A program made the position numbers and the translations under genes. A DNA stretch of 64,000 nucleotides from Stenotrophomonas rhizophila. Its GTDB lineage: Bacteria > Pseudomonadota > Gammaproteobacteria > Xanthomonadales > Xanthomonadaceae. Where the stretch lies: the NCBI RefSeq assembly GCF_003651185.1, contig NZ_RCDC01000009.1:1-64000 (forward strand), given 5' to 3'. Positions 26,189 to 33,400 of this stretch are shown piece by piece (the stretch's first letter is position 1; each line of letters begins with the position of its first letter). The notes beneath the pieces are model-generated. The model was not told where the DNA came from. It was given only the letters and a program-made list of their open reading frames with translations, and did not search any database.

Positions 26189-26659
26189 ATGATCAACAAC
26201 GATGTACTGCGCAGCATCCGCTACATGCTCGACCTCAGCGACGGCATGATCGCCGACACCTGTGCCCTGGCCGATCCGGCCTTCGTGGTCGACAAGGCCG
26301 ATGTGGCCGGCTGGCTGCGCAAGGAAGACGAAGAAGGCTTCGTGCCCTGCGACGACCGCACCCTGGCGCATTTCCTGGATGGCCTGATCGTGCATTTCCG
26401 TGGCCGCGACGAGAGCCAGCCGGTGCGCCCGGTGGAAAAGCGCATCACCAACAACCTGGTGCTGAAGAAGCTGCGCGTCGCCTTCCAGCTGAAGGACGTG
26501 GACATGCACGACGTGTTCGACGCCGCGGGGTTCTCGGTCTCCAAGCCGGAACTGTCCGCACTGTTCCGCCAGCCGGACCACAAGAACTACCGCGCCTGCG
26601 GTGACCAGATGCTGCGCAATTTCCTCAAGGGCCTGACCCTGCGTGTGCGCGGCGCCTGA
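26189..26659 (+). CDS. yehS: DUF1456 family protein (YehS-like)
   Basis: A conserved 156-residue protein made of two similar helical halves, matching E. coli YehS closely: VLRSIRYMLDLSDGMI, WLRKEDEEGF, NNLVLKKLRVAFQLKD, PDHKNYRACGDQMLRNFLKG. The two WLRKEDEEGF / PDHKNYR.CGDQ segments mark the internal duplication. Its molecular role is unknown. A TAAAAT box (26141-26146) lies 43 bp upstream. Confidence 0.92.
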   Translation: MINNDVLRSIRYMLDLSDGMIADTCALADPAFVVDKADVAGWLRKEDEEGFVPCDDRTLAHFLDGLIVHFRGRDESQPVRPVEKRITNNLVLKKLRVAFQLKDVDMHDVFDAAGFSVSKPELSALFRQPDHKNYRACGDQMLRNFLKGLTLRVRGA

Positions 26660-26700
26660 GTGAGGCCTGGGTGCGTGGCTCCGGTGCGGGGCCACGTGCT

Positions 26701-26732
26701 GCAGTGATGCAGTGATGCAGTGATGCAGTGCT
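26701..26732 (+). repeat. 8-bp tandem repeat, four copies
   Basis: Three perfect copies of GCAGTGAT followed by GCAGTGCT (26701-26732), lying between the DUF1456 gene and the MFS gene. It is non-coding. A repeat of this kind can vary in number by slippage and could alter spacing in the leader of the MFS gene. Confidence 0.75.
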
Positions 26733-26855
26733 GCGAGCCTCGCTGCTTGAGGCAGGTGAGCCATCTGAAAATCAGATGCGTTGGATGAAGACGTTTCATT
26801 TCCCTCATTTGCCGATCGGGCGGACACTGGCGCCCCTTCTTTCCTGGAGCCCGTC

Positions 26856-28037
26856 ATGACCCACGACGTGCCCTCGCCACTCAGCCGCTGGCAGGTCCTG
26901 CTGATGGCCTTCGCCACCGGTGTCGCCGTGGCCAGCAACTATTACGCGCAGCCGCTGCTGCACACCATCGCCGGGCAGTTCGGGGTGTCCTTCGCGCGTG
27001 CCGGGACGGTGGTGACCGTGGCCCAGCTGAGCTATGCGGCGGGCCTGATCCTGCTGGTGCCGCTGGGCGATCTGTTCGAACGGCGCCGGCTGATCGTGGT
27101 GATGTCGCTGCTGTCGGCGGCGGGGCTGGTGCTGAGCGCGCTCAGCCATCAGTTCGTCTGGCTGCTGGTGGGCACCGCGCTGACCGGGCTGTTCTCGGTG
27201 GTGGCACAGGTGCTGGTGCCGTTCGCGGCGACGCTGGCGCGGCCGGAAGAGCGCGGCCAGGTGGTCGGTACGGTAATGAGCGGCCTGCTGCTCGGCATCC
27301 TGCTGGCGCGCACGGTGGCCGGGGCGCTGTCCTCGCTGGGCGATTGGCGCACCGTGTACTGGATCGCCGCAGCCGCGCTGGTGCTGACCACGGGCATGCT
27401 GTATCGGCATCTGCCGCGCTTCCATCAAACCGCCGGGCTGGGCTATCTGCAGCTGCTGCGCTCGATCGGCACGCTGTTCGCGCAGGAACCGGTGTTCCGC
27501 CTGCGCACCGTACTGGGCGCGTTGAGCTTTGCGATGTTCGCGATCTTCTGGACGCCATTGGCGTTCCTGCTCGCGGCCGAACCGTATGGCTACAGCGATG
27601 CGACGATCGGCCTGTTCGGGCTGGTGGGTGCAGCCGGCACGCTGGCCGCCGGTGTAGCCGGGCGCATGGCCGACCGTGGCAAGGCCGCGTTGGCGACGAC
27701 CGTGGCGCTGGTGCTGCTGGCCGCATCGTGGCTGCCGCTGGGCTTCTCCACGCACTCGCTGATCGCACTGGTGCTGGGCGTGATCGTGCTCGACCTGGCC
27801 GCGCAGCTGTTGCACGTGAGCAACCAGAACGTGGTGTACGCCCTGCGACCGGAAGCACGCAACCGGCTCAATGCCGGCTACATGACCGGGTATTTCATCG
27901 GCGGCTCGCTGGGCTCACTGGCCTCGGCGCAGGTGTTTGATCGCTTCGGCTGGACCGGCGTGTGCCTCACCGGTGCGGGCGTTGCGCTGGTGGCGATGGG
28001 CATCTGGGCGGTGTCGCAGGCAAAGCGGGAGCTTTGA
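26856..28037 (+). CDS. MFS transporter (drug:H+ antiporter or sugar efflux type)
   Basis: A 393-residue permease with about 12 membrane segments. The N-terminal half (ASNYYAQPLLHTIAGQFGVS, VPLGDLFERRRLIV) resembles the YnfM/AraJ-like subgroup often annotated as arabinose or drug efflux. A second DRGK-type loop (AGRMADRGKAALA) occurs in the C-terminal half. ATG 26856 is preceded by GGAGC; the frame is open further upstream without support. The substrate cannot be inferred. Confidence 0.85.
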   Translation: MTHDVPSPLSRWQVLLMAFATGVAVASNYYAQPLLHTIAGQFGVSFARAGTVVTVAQLSYAAGLILLVPLGDLFERRRLIVVMSLLSAAGLVLSALSHQFVWLLVGTALTGLFSVVAQVLVPFAATLARPEERGQVVGTVMSGLLLGILLARTVAGALSSLGDWRTVYWIAAAALVLTTGMLYRHLPRFHQTAGLGYLQLLRSIGTLFAQEPVFRLRTVLGALSFAMFAIFWTPLAFLLAAEPYGYSDATIGLFGLVGAAGTLAAGVAGRMADRGKAALATTVALVLLAASWLPLGFSTHSLIALVLGVIVLDLAAQLLHVSNQNVVYALRPEARNRLNAGYMTGYFIGGSLGSLASAQVFDRFGWTGVCLTGAGVALVAMGIWAVSQAKREL

Positions 28038-28070
28038 AACCACGCCACCGCGGGACGTAGGCAAGGGAAC

Positions 28071-28099
28071 GGTAGATCCACGCATGGTGTGGATCTACC
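28071..28099. repeat. SMAG-type REP element
   Basis: GTAGATCCACGC / GTGTGGATCTAC with an ATG loop (28072-28098), a nearly perfect 12-bp stem with GTAG at both ends by symmetry. Its core matches the hairpin at 16904-16926. It lies between the convergent MFS and TorF-like genes and may also terminate transcription. Confidence 0.75.
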
Positions 28100-28109
28100 C
28101 GAACGCGCC

Positions 28110-28817
28110 TCAGAAGGTGGTCTGTACCGCGACCTCGACGCGCGATCCCGCATTGCCCGGGAACAGGCGTTTCGCGGCGCCGCCGGTGTCGTGCCCGGTC
28201 ACCCGCAGCTCCCACGGGCCGTGCACACGCCACACCACGCTGAGCTGGCCATGCAGGTAATCATCGGCCTGCGCGCTGTCCAGCCAGTAATGGCCCACCG
28301 CGCCCTCGACACGCCACTGCTCGCCCAGCGGCAAACGCGCGCCGAGCTGCGCATAGGTGCCGCCGTGGCCGCCGGCCAGCGCGTTGTCGGACACGCCGAC
28401 CTGCAGCCAGGCGCGTTGCCGCCAGGTCACCGTGCCATTGAGCTCGGTCCAGTCCAGATCGACCGTGGTCGAGGGATAAAGGTAGCGGGTCAGATTGACG
28501 TCCACGCTCCAGTCCGGCGTCAGCGCACCGCTCCAGCCGGCGATGAGGTCGAATTCGCTGCGCGCGCCGTTGTCCGGGCGGAACGAGACGCCCGAGCCCC
28601 ACGCCGAGGCATACCAGCCGTTGGCCGTACTGAGCTTCACGCCGGCCTGCGCGGCCGGATCGCCGTCGCTCTGCGAGCTGCCGCGCCAGATGTAATCCGA
28701 GGTCAGCGCTGCATTGCCTTCCACCGCGGCCGCGGCCGCCCCGCTCATGACCAGCCCCACCAGCACCACGCCGCAGCGCAGGCGCTGTTTCCACTGTTGA
28801 TCCACCACGTGTCCCAC
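28110..28817 (-). CDS. TorF family putative porin
   Basis: Predicted outer-membrane beta-barrel of 235 aa. It has a signal peptide (CGVVLVGLVMSGAAAAA, cleavage near residue 31) and the opening typical of this family (EGNAALTSDYIWRGSSQSDG, the SDY.WRG.S motif). Alternating amphipathic strands follow, and the protein ends in a C-terminal aromatic residue (VEVAVQTTF) as expected for barrel assembly. Substrate and role are not established for the family. Confidence 0.83.
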   Translation of the reverse strand: MGHVVDQQWKQRLRCGVVLVGLVMSGAAAAAVEGNAALTSDYIWRGSSQSDGDPAAQAGVKLSTANGWYASAWGSGVSFRPDNGARSEFDLIAGWSGALTPDWSVDVNLTRYLYPSTTVDLDWTELNGTVTWRQRAWLQVGVSDNALAGGHGGTYAQLGARLPLGEQWRVEGAVGHYWLDSAQADDYLHGQLSVVWRVHGPWELRVTGHDTGGAAKRLFPGNAGSRVEVAVQTTF

Positions 28818-28983
28818 TCCAGATGACGGCCGCGCCGTCGAGAGCGATAGTCTCCCCAGGTGGGCCGTAACGCCGCCATGGCCTACCCGCGCGATCGGCG
28901 CAACGTTTCTGTAAATCCTGCGTCAGGATGGCGCCCGCGGGTGCGCGGTATCATGGCCACTCTGACCTGTTGCGAGTAATGGC

Positions 28984-29373
28984 GTGGACGCGATCCTGAC
29001 CCCGGTATCGATTGGCGAGCTGATCGACAAGATCACCATCCTGGAAATCAAGGCCGACCGCATCGCCGATGCGGGCAAGAACGCCAACGTCCGCAAGGAA
29101 CTCGAGGGCCTGTGGCCGCTGTGGCAGCAGCAGGTAAGCGCTCAGCCGGGGCTGGAGGCATTGAAGACGCAGCTCAAGGCAATCAACGAGCGCATGTGGG
29201 AGATCCAGGATCAGCTGCGCGACAAGGAAGCGGCGCAGGTGTTCGACGATGCCTTCATCCAGCTGGCGCGCGGTGTCTATGGCACCAATGGCGAGCGGGT
29301 CAAAGTGAAGAACGAGATCAACCGCATCGCCGGCTCGCAGCTGGTCGAAGAAAAGCAGTACCAGGGCGAGTAA
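28984..29373 (+). CDS. Conserved hypothetical protein (DUF6165-like)
   Basis: A soluble helical protein of 129 aa starting at GTG 28984. It begins with TPVSIGELIDKITILEIKAD and continues with a pattern of long helices (NERMWEIQDQLRDKEAAQVF) and a basic C-terminus. The family is often found near LPS or glycan genes, but here its neighbours give no hint. A TATCAT box at 28949-28954 could be its -10. Function unknown; the family name is from memory of the N-terminal motif. Confidence 0.72.
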   Translation: MDAILTPVSIGELIDKITILEIKADRIADAGKNANVRKELEGLWPLWQQQVSAQPGLEALKTQLKAINERMWEIQDQLRDKEAAQVFDDAFIQLARGVYGTNGERVKVKNEINRIAGSQLVEEKQYQGE

Positions 29374-29394
29374 GCCCGCCGGTGCGCGCCGGGC

Positions 29395-30141
29395 TCAGTG
29401 CCCGGTCGCGGCCATGAAGCGTTCGCGGTCCTGCTGGGTGCGCCGGCGGATTTCAGCCAGCGCTTCATTCTCGGTGGCTTCCAGCATCGATTCGAACAGC
29501 CGCTGGAAGTGGTTGCGCATGGCCGACCGCGCCGCTGCCGGGTCGCGCTGGCGCAGGGCATCCAGAATCCGGGTGTGTTCCTCGTCGCGGGTGTCATCGT
29601 CGTTGTGGCAGACGTTGGCGTAGACCTGCTTGACCCGCGGCAGCTCGTTGCGCATCCGCCAGATCAGCTGCACGCAGTGCTCCACCACCGGGTTGCCGGC
29701 GATCCGCGCGATCGACAGGTGGAACTGCCGATCCGCCTCGCTGGCCGCTGCCTCGCCCGAATTCGGGTCGACCATGGCCGCGATCAGGCCGGCCAGGTCC
29801 TCCAGTTCGGCATCGGTGATGCGGCTGGCCGCCATCGCGGCCGCCTCGGCCTCGATCACCGCACGTGCCGCGGTCAGGTCGAACGCCGAGACGTCGGGCA
29901 GTGCGCCCGGCGCCTGCGACGGCTTGGCCTTCACGTAAACGCCGGAGCCGGTCTTGATGGTGATCAGGCCCTGTGCTTCCAGCGCGATTTCTGCCTCGCG
30001 CACCGTCACCCGGCTCACGCCCAGGCGTTCGGCCAGGTCGCGCTCGCCCGGCAGGCGCGAGCCCGGCGGGAACTCGCCCTTCTCGATCAGCGCGACGATT
30101 TCGGCAGCAATGGACTGGTAAAGACGGGGTTCGGACATCAT
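29395..30141 (-). CDS. GntR regulator, FadR subfamily, of the alginate locus
   Basis: DNA-binding repressor or activator of about 248 aa. The N-terminal winged helix (LYQSIAAEIVALIEKGEF, SRLPGERDLAERLGVSRVTV) is typical GntR. The C-terminal FCD domain (about 80-235) shows the metal- or ligand-binding pattern with DRQFHLSIARIAGN and a later EEHTRILDAL and RNHF. Start is ATG 30141 or 30138. It lies 86 bp downstream of the TonB receptor gene on the same strand. FadR-type relatives respond to acids such as uronate catabolites, so a DEH- or KDG-related effector is a reasonable inference. Likely targets are the inverted repeats at 33188-33325. Confidence 0.9.
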   Translation of the reverse strand: MMSEPRLYQSIAAEIVALIEKGEFPPGSRLPGERDLAERLGVSRVTVREAEIALEAQGLITIKTGSGVYVKAKPSQAPGALPDVSAFDLTAARAVIEAEAAAMAASRITDAELEDLAGLIAAMVDPNSGEAAASEADRQFHLSIARIAGNPVVEHCVQLIWRMRNELPRVKQVYANVCHNDDDTRDEEHTRILDALRQRDPAAARSAMRNHFQRLFESMLEATENEALAEIRRRTQQDRERFMAATGH

Positions 30142-30227
30142 CAAAGGCCTGCTGACAGGTGGCTGGGGACCGACAGGCGACCGCGCCTTCAGAGAGCGGC
30201 GCGGTCGGAAAAACCGCGCCACTGACC

Positions 30228-33119
30228 TCAGAAGCGGTAGCGCACCCCCAGATAATACCGCCGCCCGTACGTGGTGTACTCGCGGAAGCTGCCGAGAATG
30301 GGCATATCCGACACCCGCGGCTCATCGGTGAGGTTGCTGGCCGACAGCGACAACGACAAGTGCTTGTTCACTTTGTAGGTGGCGCGGAAGTCCAGCGAGC
30401 CATTGTCCCGCACATAGCGGTTCTGCGACGGGTCGCCGACAAACTGCTGGTAATAGTCGGAGCGGTACTTGTAGATCGCCTGCAGATCGAGCTTGCCCAG
30501 GCCCCAGTACACCTGCGCCGAGGCCACATGCTTGGAGAGGCCGAAGATGTTGGCCGGTTCGACGATGCCCGGTGTCACCACGCCGGTCGAGGGGTCGGTG
30601 GACTCGCCCAGGCGCAGGTCTTCGGTCTTGAAGTTGGAATCGGCGTAGTTGTAGCTGGCCTTCACGCCCAGCCCGGAGAAGATGCCCGGCAGGTAGGAGA
30701 AGCTGTGCGAGGCGGTGAACTCCACGCCGAACAGATCGCTCTTCTGGTCGCTGGTGGCCAGCTGCTCCACCGGCACGGTCACGCTCTGACCGTCGATATC
30801 GAAGGTCTCGTTGACGATCACCGGCATCGAGCCGCCGTTGAATTGCTTGTAGTACAGCGCACCGGACAGCATGGTGTCTTCGTTGGCGTACCACTCCAGC
30901 GAGAGATCGCCATTCCACGACATCAACGGCTTGGCGCGCGGGTTGCCGGTGGCGGTGATGCTGCGCAGCGCATCGCCCACACTGTTGAACTCGGTATCCA
31001 CCTCGCCCAGGTTGAAGGTGCGGCCGTAGCCTTCAGCGGCCAGGTCCGGGCGCGACATCGCCCGATACGCACCGACGCGCAGCAGCAGGTCCGGGCGCAG
31101 TTCGAAGGCGGCGTTGAAGCTGGGCAGCCATTCGGTATTGCTGGATTTGAGTACCTGCGAGGTGAAATCGCCGGTCGGCTCCAGGGTCACGGTGCCGTCG
31201 GGATTGTTGATCACATCCAGGCCGCTGCGCAGGCCGACCGAGCGCACTTCGGTCCGCACGCCGCGCACGCCGATGTTGCCGGTCACCGGCAGGCCAAACC
31301 ATTCGGCGCTGTAATCGCCCATCAGGTACAGCGCGCTGGTTTTCTCGGTGACATCGTTATTGGCCGGGTTGCGCAGGTCCGCGCTCAGGCCGGTGTCGTC
31401 CACGCCGGTGAAGGCCTTGAACAGGCAACGGCTGTCGAAGCTGGCCCACTGGTCGATGGTGTTGCCGCTGGCATTGGCCAGGAAATCGTCCTGCGGGAAG
31501 GCTTGGCGGCAGGCCAGGTTGGCAGCGCGGATCGCAGCGACATTGGTGGTGGTCACATCCACGGTGTCGGTGTAATCGGTGTAGGTCGCCTCGGAGCGGC
31601 GCAGGCCGCCCTTGATCGCGGTGAAGAAGCCGCTTTCCGGGGTGAACGTGGCATCGAAGCGGCCGGCACGGATGGTGTGCTCGCGATGCTGCTGGCGACG
31701 ACGCACCAGCGCCGAATCGGTGAAGTTGTCCGGGTTGTTCACATCGAACGCGGGATCAAGATAGATGCTCGGCACGTCACCGCTGTAGTCATAGGTGTAA
31801 TCGACGTAACGGGTGTTCTTGATGCCGCCGACCGGCCGACCGTTGACGTCGGTGCGACCGGCGCGCAGGCGGGTGCTGCGTTCGATCTGATCGCGCTCGG
31901 TGTTGGAGTAGGACAGATCGGTGGACAACGTCCACGCCGGGCTCGGCCGGAAGATCACGTTGAGCCCGCCGCCGGTGTATTCCTCCTGGCGCTCCAGGAA
32001 ATTGCCGGTGGAATCGACCGTGGTGCTGCCGGTGTGGTGCAGCAGCGCGCCGTCGTCGGTGACCACGCGGTTGTTGAGGTTGCGCATCATCGAGGACAGC
32101 GACAGATCCGAGCGGTCTTCGGTGTAATCACGCTTGGAGTGCTGGTAATCCAGGTTCACTTCCACCGTATCGCTGGGCCGCCACTGCAGCGCGGCGAACT
32201 GCGAATCGCGCTTGTCGTGCTCGATGAACTGGCGGTAGATGCGGCTGCTGGGCACCAGGTAATACGGCACGCCGTTGGCGACCTGGTTGCCGTTGACCTG
32301 GGTGCAGTTGCGCGTCGCGCCGACCACTTCACGGCCATCGCAGGCCACCCAGGTGGAGCTGCTGGAGAACATCTCTTCCGGGTTGCTGCCTTCCAGCGCC
32401 TGCACACCGATGGAGACACCGAGCTTGCCGGCGTTGCCCATGTCGAACTGGTCGATGTAGCTGGCGGTACCGCGCCAGCCGACGCCGTCCTTGTCCTTCA
32501 GGCGGTCATCGTAGTCCTGCCAGGTGCCCCGGCCATCGAGCTGGAACGTGCGTTTGCCGTACTCCAGTGGTTTGACCGTCTCCATGTTGATCGTGCCGGC
32601 CACGCCACCTTCGACGAAGTCGGCGCGCTGGGTCTTGTAGATCGCCACGGTGTTGATCAACTCGGACGGGAACTGGTTGAAGTTCACCGAGCGGTCGCCA
32701 CTGCCATTGGTGGCCTCGCGGCCATTGAAGGTGGACGAACCGAGGAACGGGCCCAGGCCACGGATCGAGATTTCCGACGCACCGCCCTTCTCGCGATGGG
32801 TGGAGGCACCGGTGATCGTCTCAATCGCTTCACCGATCGAGAGCGCCGGCAGATCACCGATGTCGTCGGCGGCCAGCACATCGGAGACCACGGTCTCCTC
32901 GCGCTTCTTGTCGATCGAGGTCTGGATGGTACTGCGGATGCCGGTCACCTGGACCTGATCCAGGGTGGTGGCTTGCCCCGGCGGCGAGGCCGGTGCGTCG
33001 GCATCCTGTGCGTGGGCCAGCGGCAGTGCCGCGGTGGCGCACAGGGCATAGAACAGCGCGCTGTGCAGCGCGGTGCGGCGGAGGCCTCGTGGTGAGGCCG
33101 TACGGCGGTCATGCAACAT
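30228..33119 (-). CDS. TonB-dependent outer-membrane receptor of the alginate locus
   Basis: A 963-residue receptor. The signal peptide ends near residue 38 (AALPLAHA). A TonB-box-like LDQVQVTGI is followed by a plug domain (IGEAIETITGASTHREKGGA, ISIRGLGPF, the GVAGTINMETVKPL segment) and a large barrel ending in YYLGVRYRF. It belongs to the oligosaccharide-type receptors common in Xanthomonadales rather than siderophore receptors, judging by plug style. A strong GGGAGGGAG site precedes the ATG. Being divergent from alginate lyase genes, it probably takes up alginate or its oligomers. Confidence 0.92.
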   Translation of the reverse strand: MLHDRRTASPRGLRRTALHSALFYALCATAALPLAHAQDADAPASPPGQATTLDQVQVTGIRSTIQTSIDKKREETVVSDVLAADDIGDLPALSIGEAIETITGASTHREKGGASEISIRGLGPFLGSSTFNGREATNGSGDRSVNFNQFPSELINTVAIYKTQRADFVEGGVAGTINMETVKPLEYGKRTFQLDGRGTWQDYDDRLKDKDGVGWRGTASYIDQFDMGNAGKLGVSIGVQALEGSNPEEMFSSSSTWVACDGREVVGATRNCTQVNGNQVANGVPYYLVPSSRIYRQFIEHDKRDSQFAALQWRPSDTVEVNLDYQHSKRDYTEDRSDLSLSSMMRNLNNRVVTDDGALLHHTGSTTVDSTGNFLERQEEYTGGGLNVIFRPSPAWTLSTDLSYSNTERDQIERSTRLRAGRTDVNGRPVGGIKNTRYVDYTYDYSGDVPSIYLDPAFDVNNPDNFTDSALVRRRQQHREHTIRAGRFDATFTPESGFFTAIKGGLRRSEATYTDYTDTVDVTTTNVAAIRAANLACRQAFPQDDFLANASGNTIDQWASFDSRCLFKAFTGVDDTGLSADLRNPANNDVTEKTSALYLMGDYSAEWFGLPVTGNIGVRGVRTEVRSVGLRSGLDVINNPDGTVTLEPTGDFTSQVLKSSNTEWLPSFNAAFELRPDLLLRVGAYRAMSRPDLAAEGYGRTFNLGEVDTEFNSVGDALRSITATGNPRAKPLMSWNGDLSLEWYANEDTMLSGALYYKQFNGGSMPVIVNETFDIDGQSVTVPVEQLATSDQKSDLFGVEFTASHSFSYLPGIFSGLGVKASYNYADSNFKTEDLRLGESTDPSTGVVTPGIVEPANIFGLSKHVASAQVYWGLGKLDLQAIYKYRSDYYQQFVGDPSQNRYVRDNGSLDFRATYKVNKHLSLSLSASNLTDEPRVSDMPILGSFREYTTYGRRYYLGVRYRF

Positions 33120-33187
33120 CGTGATCTCCCTCCCAGGATGGATCGTCCGATTACACGGATTCGATCCGGACGATTCACGACTGATGA

Positions 33188-33207
33188 ACCAATGTCAATG
33201 AATTGGT
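33188..33207. promoter_or_regulatory. Inverted repeat at the receptor-side promoter
   Basis: ACCAAT (33188-33193), 8 bp, ATTGGT (33202-33207). A minus-strand TTGACA (33193-33198) that could be the -35 of the receptor gene falls inside the repeat, so a protein bound here would block polymerase. I see no convincing -10 to go with it. Candidate GntR-type operator by position and symmetry. Confidence 0.5.
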
Positions 33208-33224
33208 ACTAAAGTCTACCCCGC

Positions 33225-33325
33225 ACCACTGTCCAGACCACTTTGCATGGAATTAATGTGCGGATGCAGCAGAAAAATGCGCACACCACATACCACATTC
33301 ATCTAAAGTGGTATGCGATTGTGGT
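33225..33325. promoter_or_regulatory. Cluster of ACCAC/GTGGT boxes upstream of the lyase operon
   Basis: ACCAC occurs at 33225, 33237, 33285 and 33292, and GTGGT at 33308 and 33321. The inner pair forms a perfect inverted repeat CATACCAC (33289-33296), 11 bp, GTGGTATG (33308-33315). The boxes end against the -35 of the plus-strand promoter. Likely binding site(s) for the adjacent GntR protein or another regulator. Confidence 0.55.
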
Positions 33326-33355
33326 TGACGTGCGCGCCCGGCAACCTGTTAGGAT
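33325..33355 (+). promoter_or_regulatory. Candidate promoter of the alginate lyase operon
   Basis: TTGACG (33325-33330) and TAGGAT (33350-33355) with a long 19-bp spacer (18 if TTAGGA is used). It lies 46 bp before the GTG start of the PL6 gene and directly abuts the GTGGT boxes. Confidence 0.5.
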
Positions 33356-33400
33356 CGTGGCTCGCGTCAGTCGCCACGGTTCATCTGGGAGGGTAAGCCC

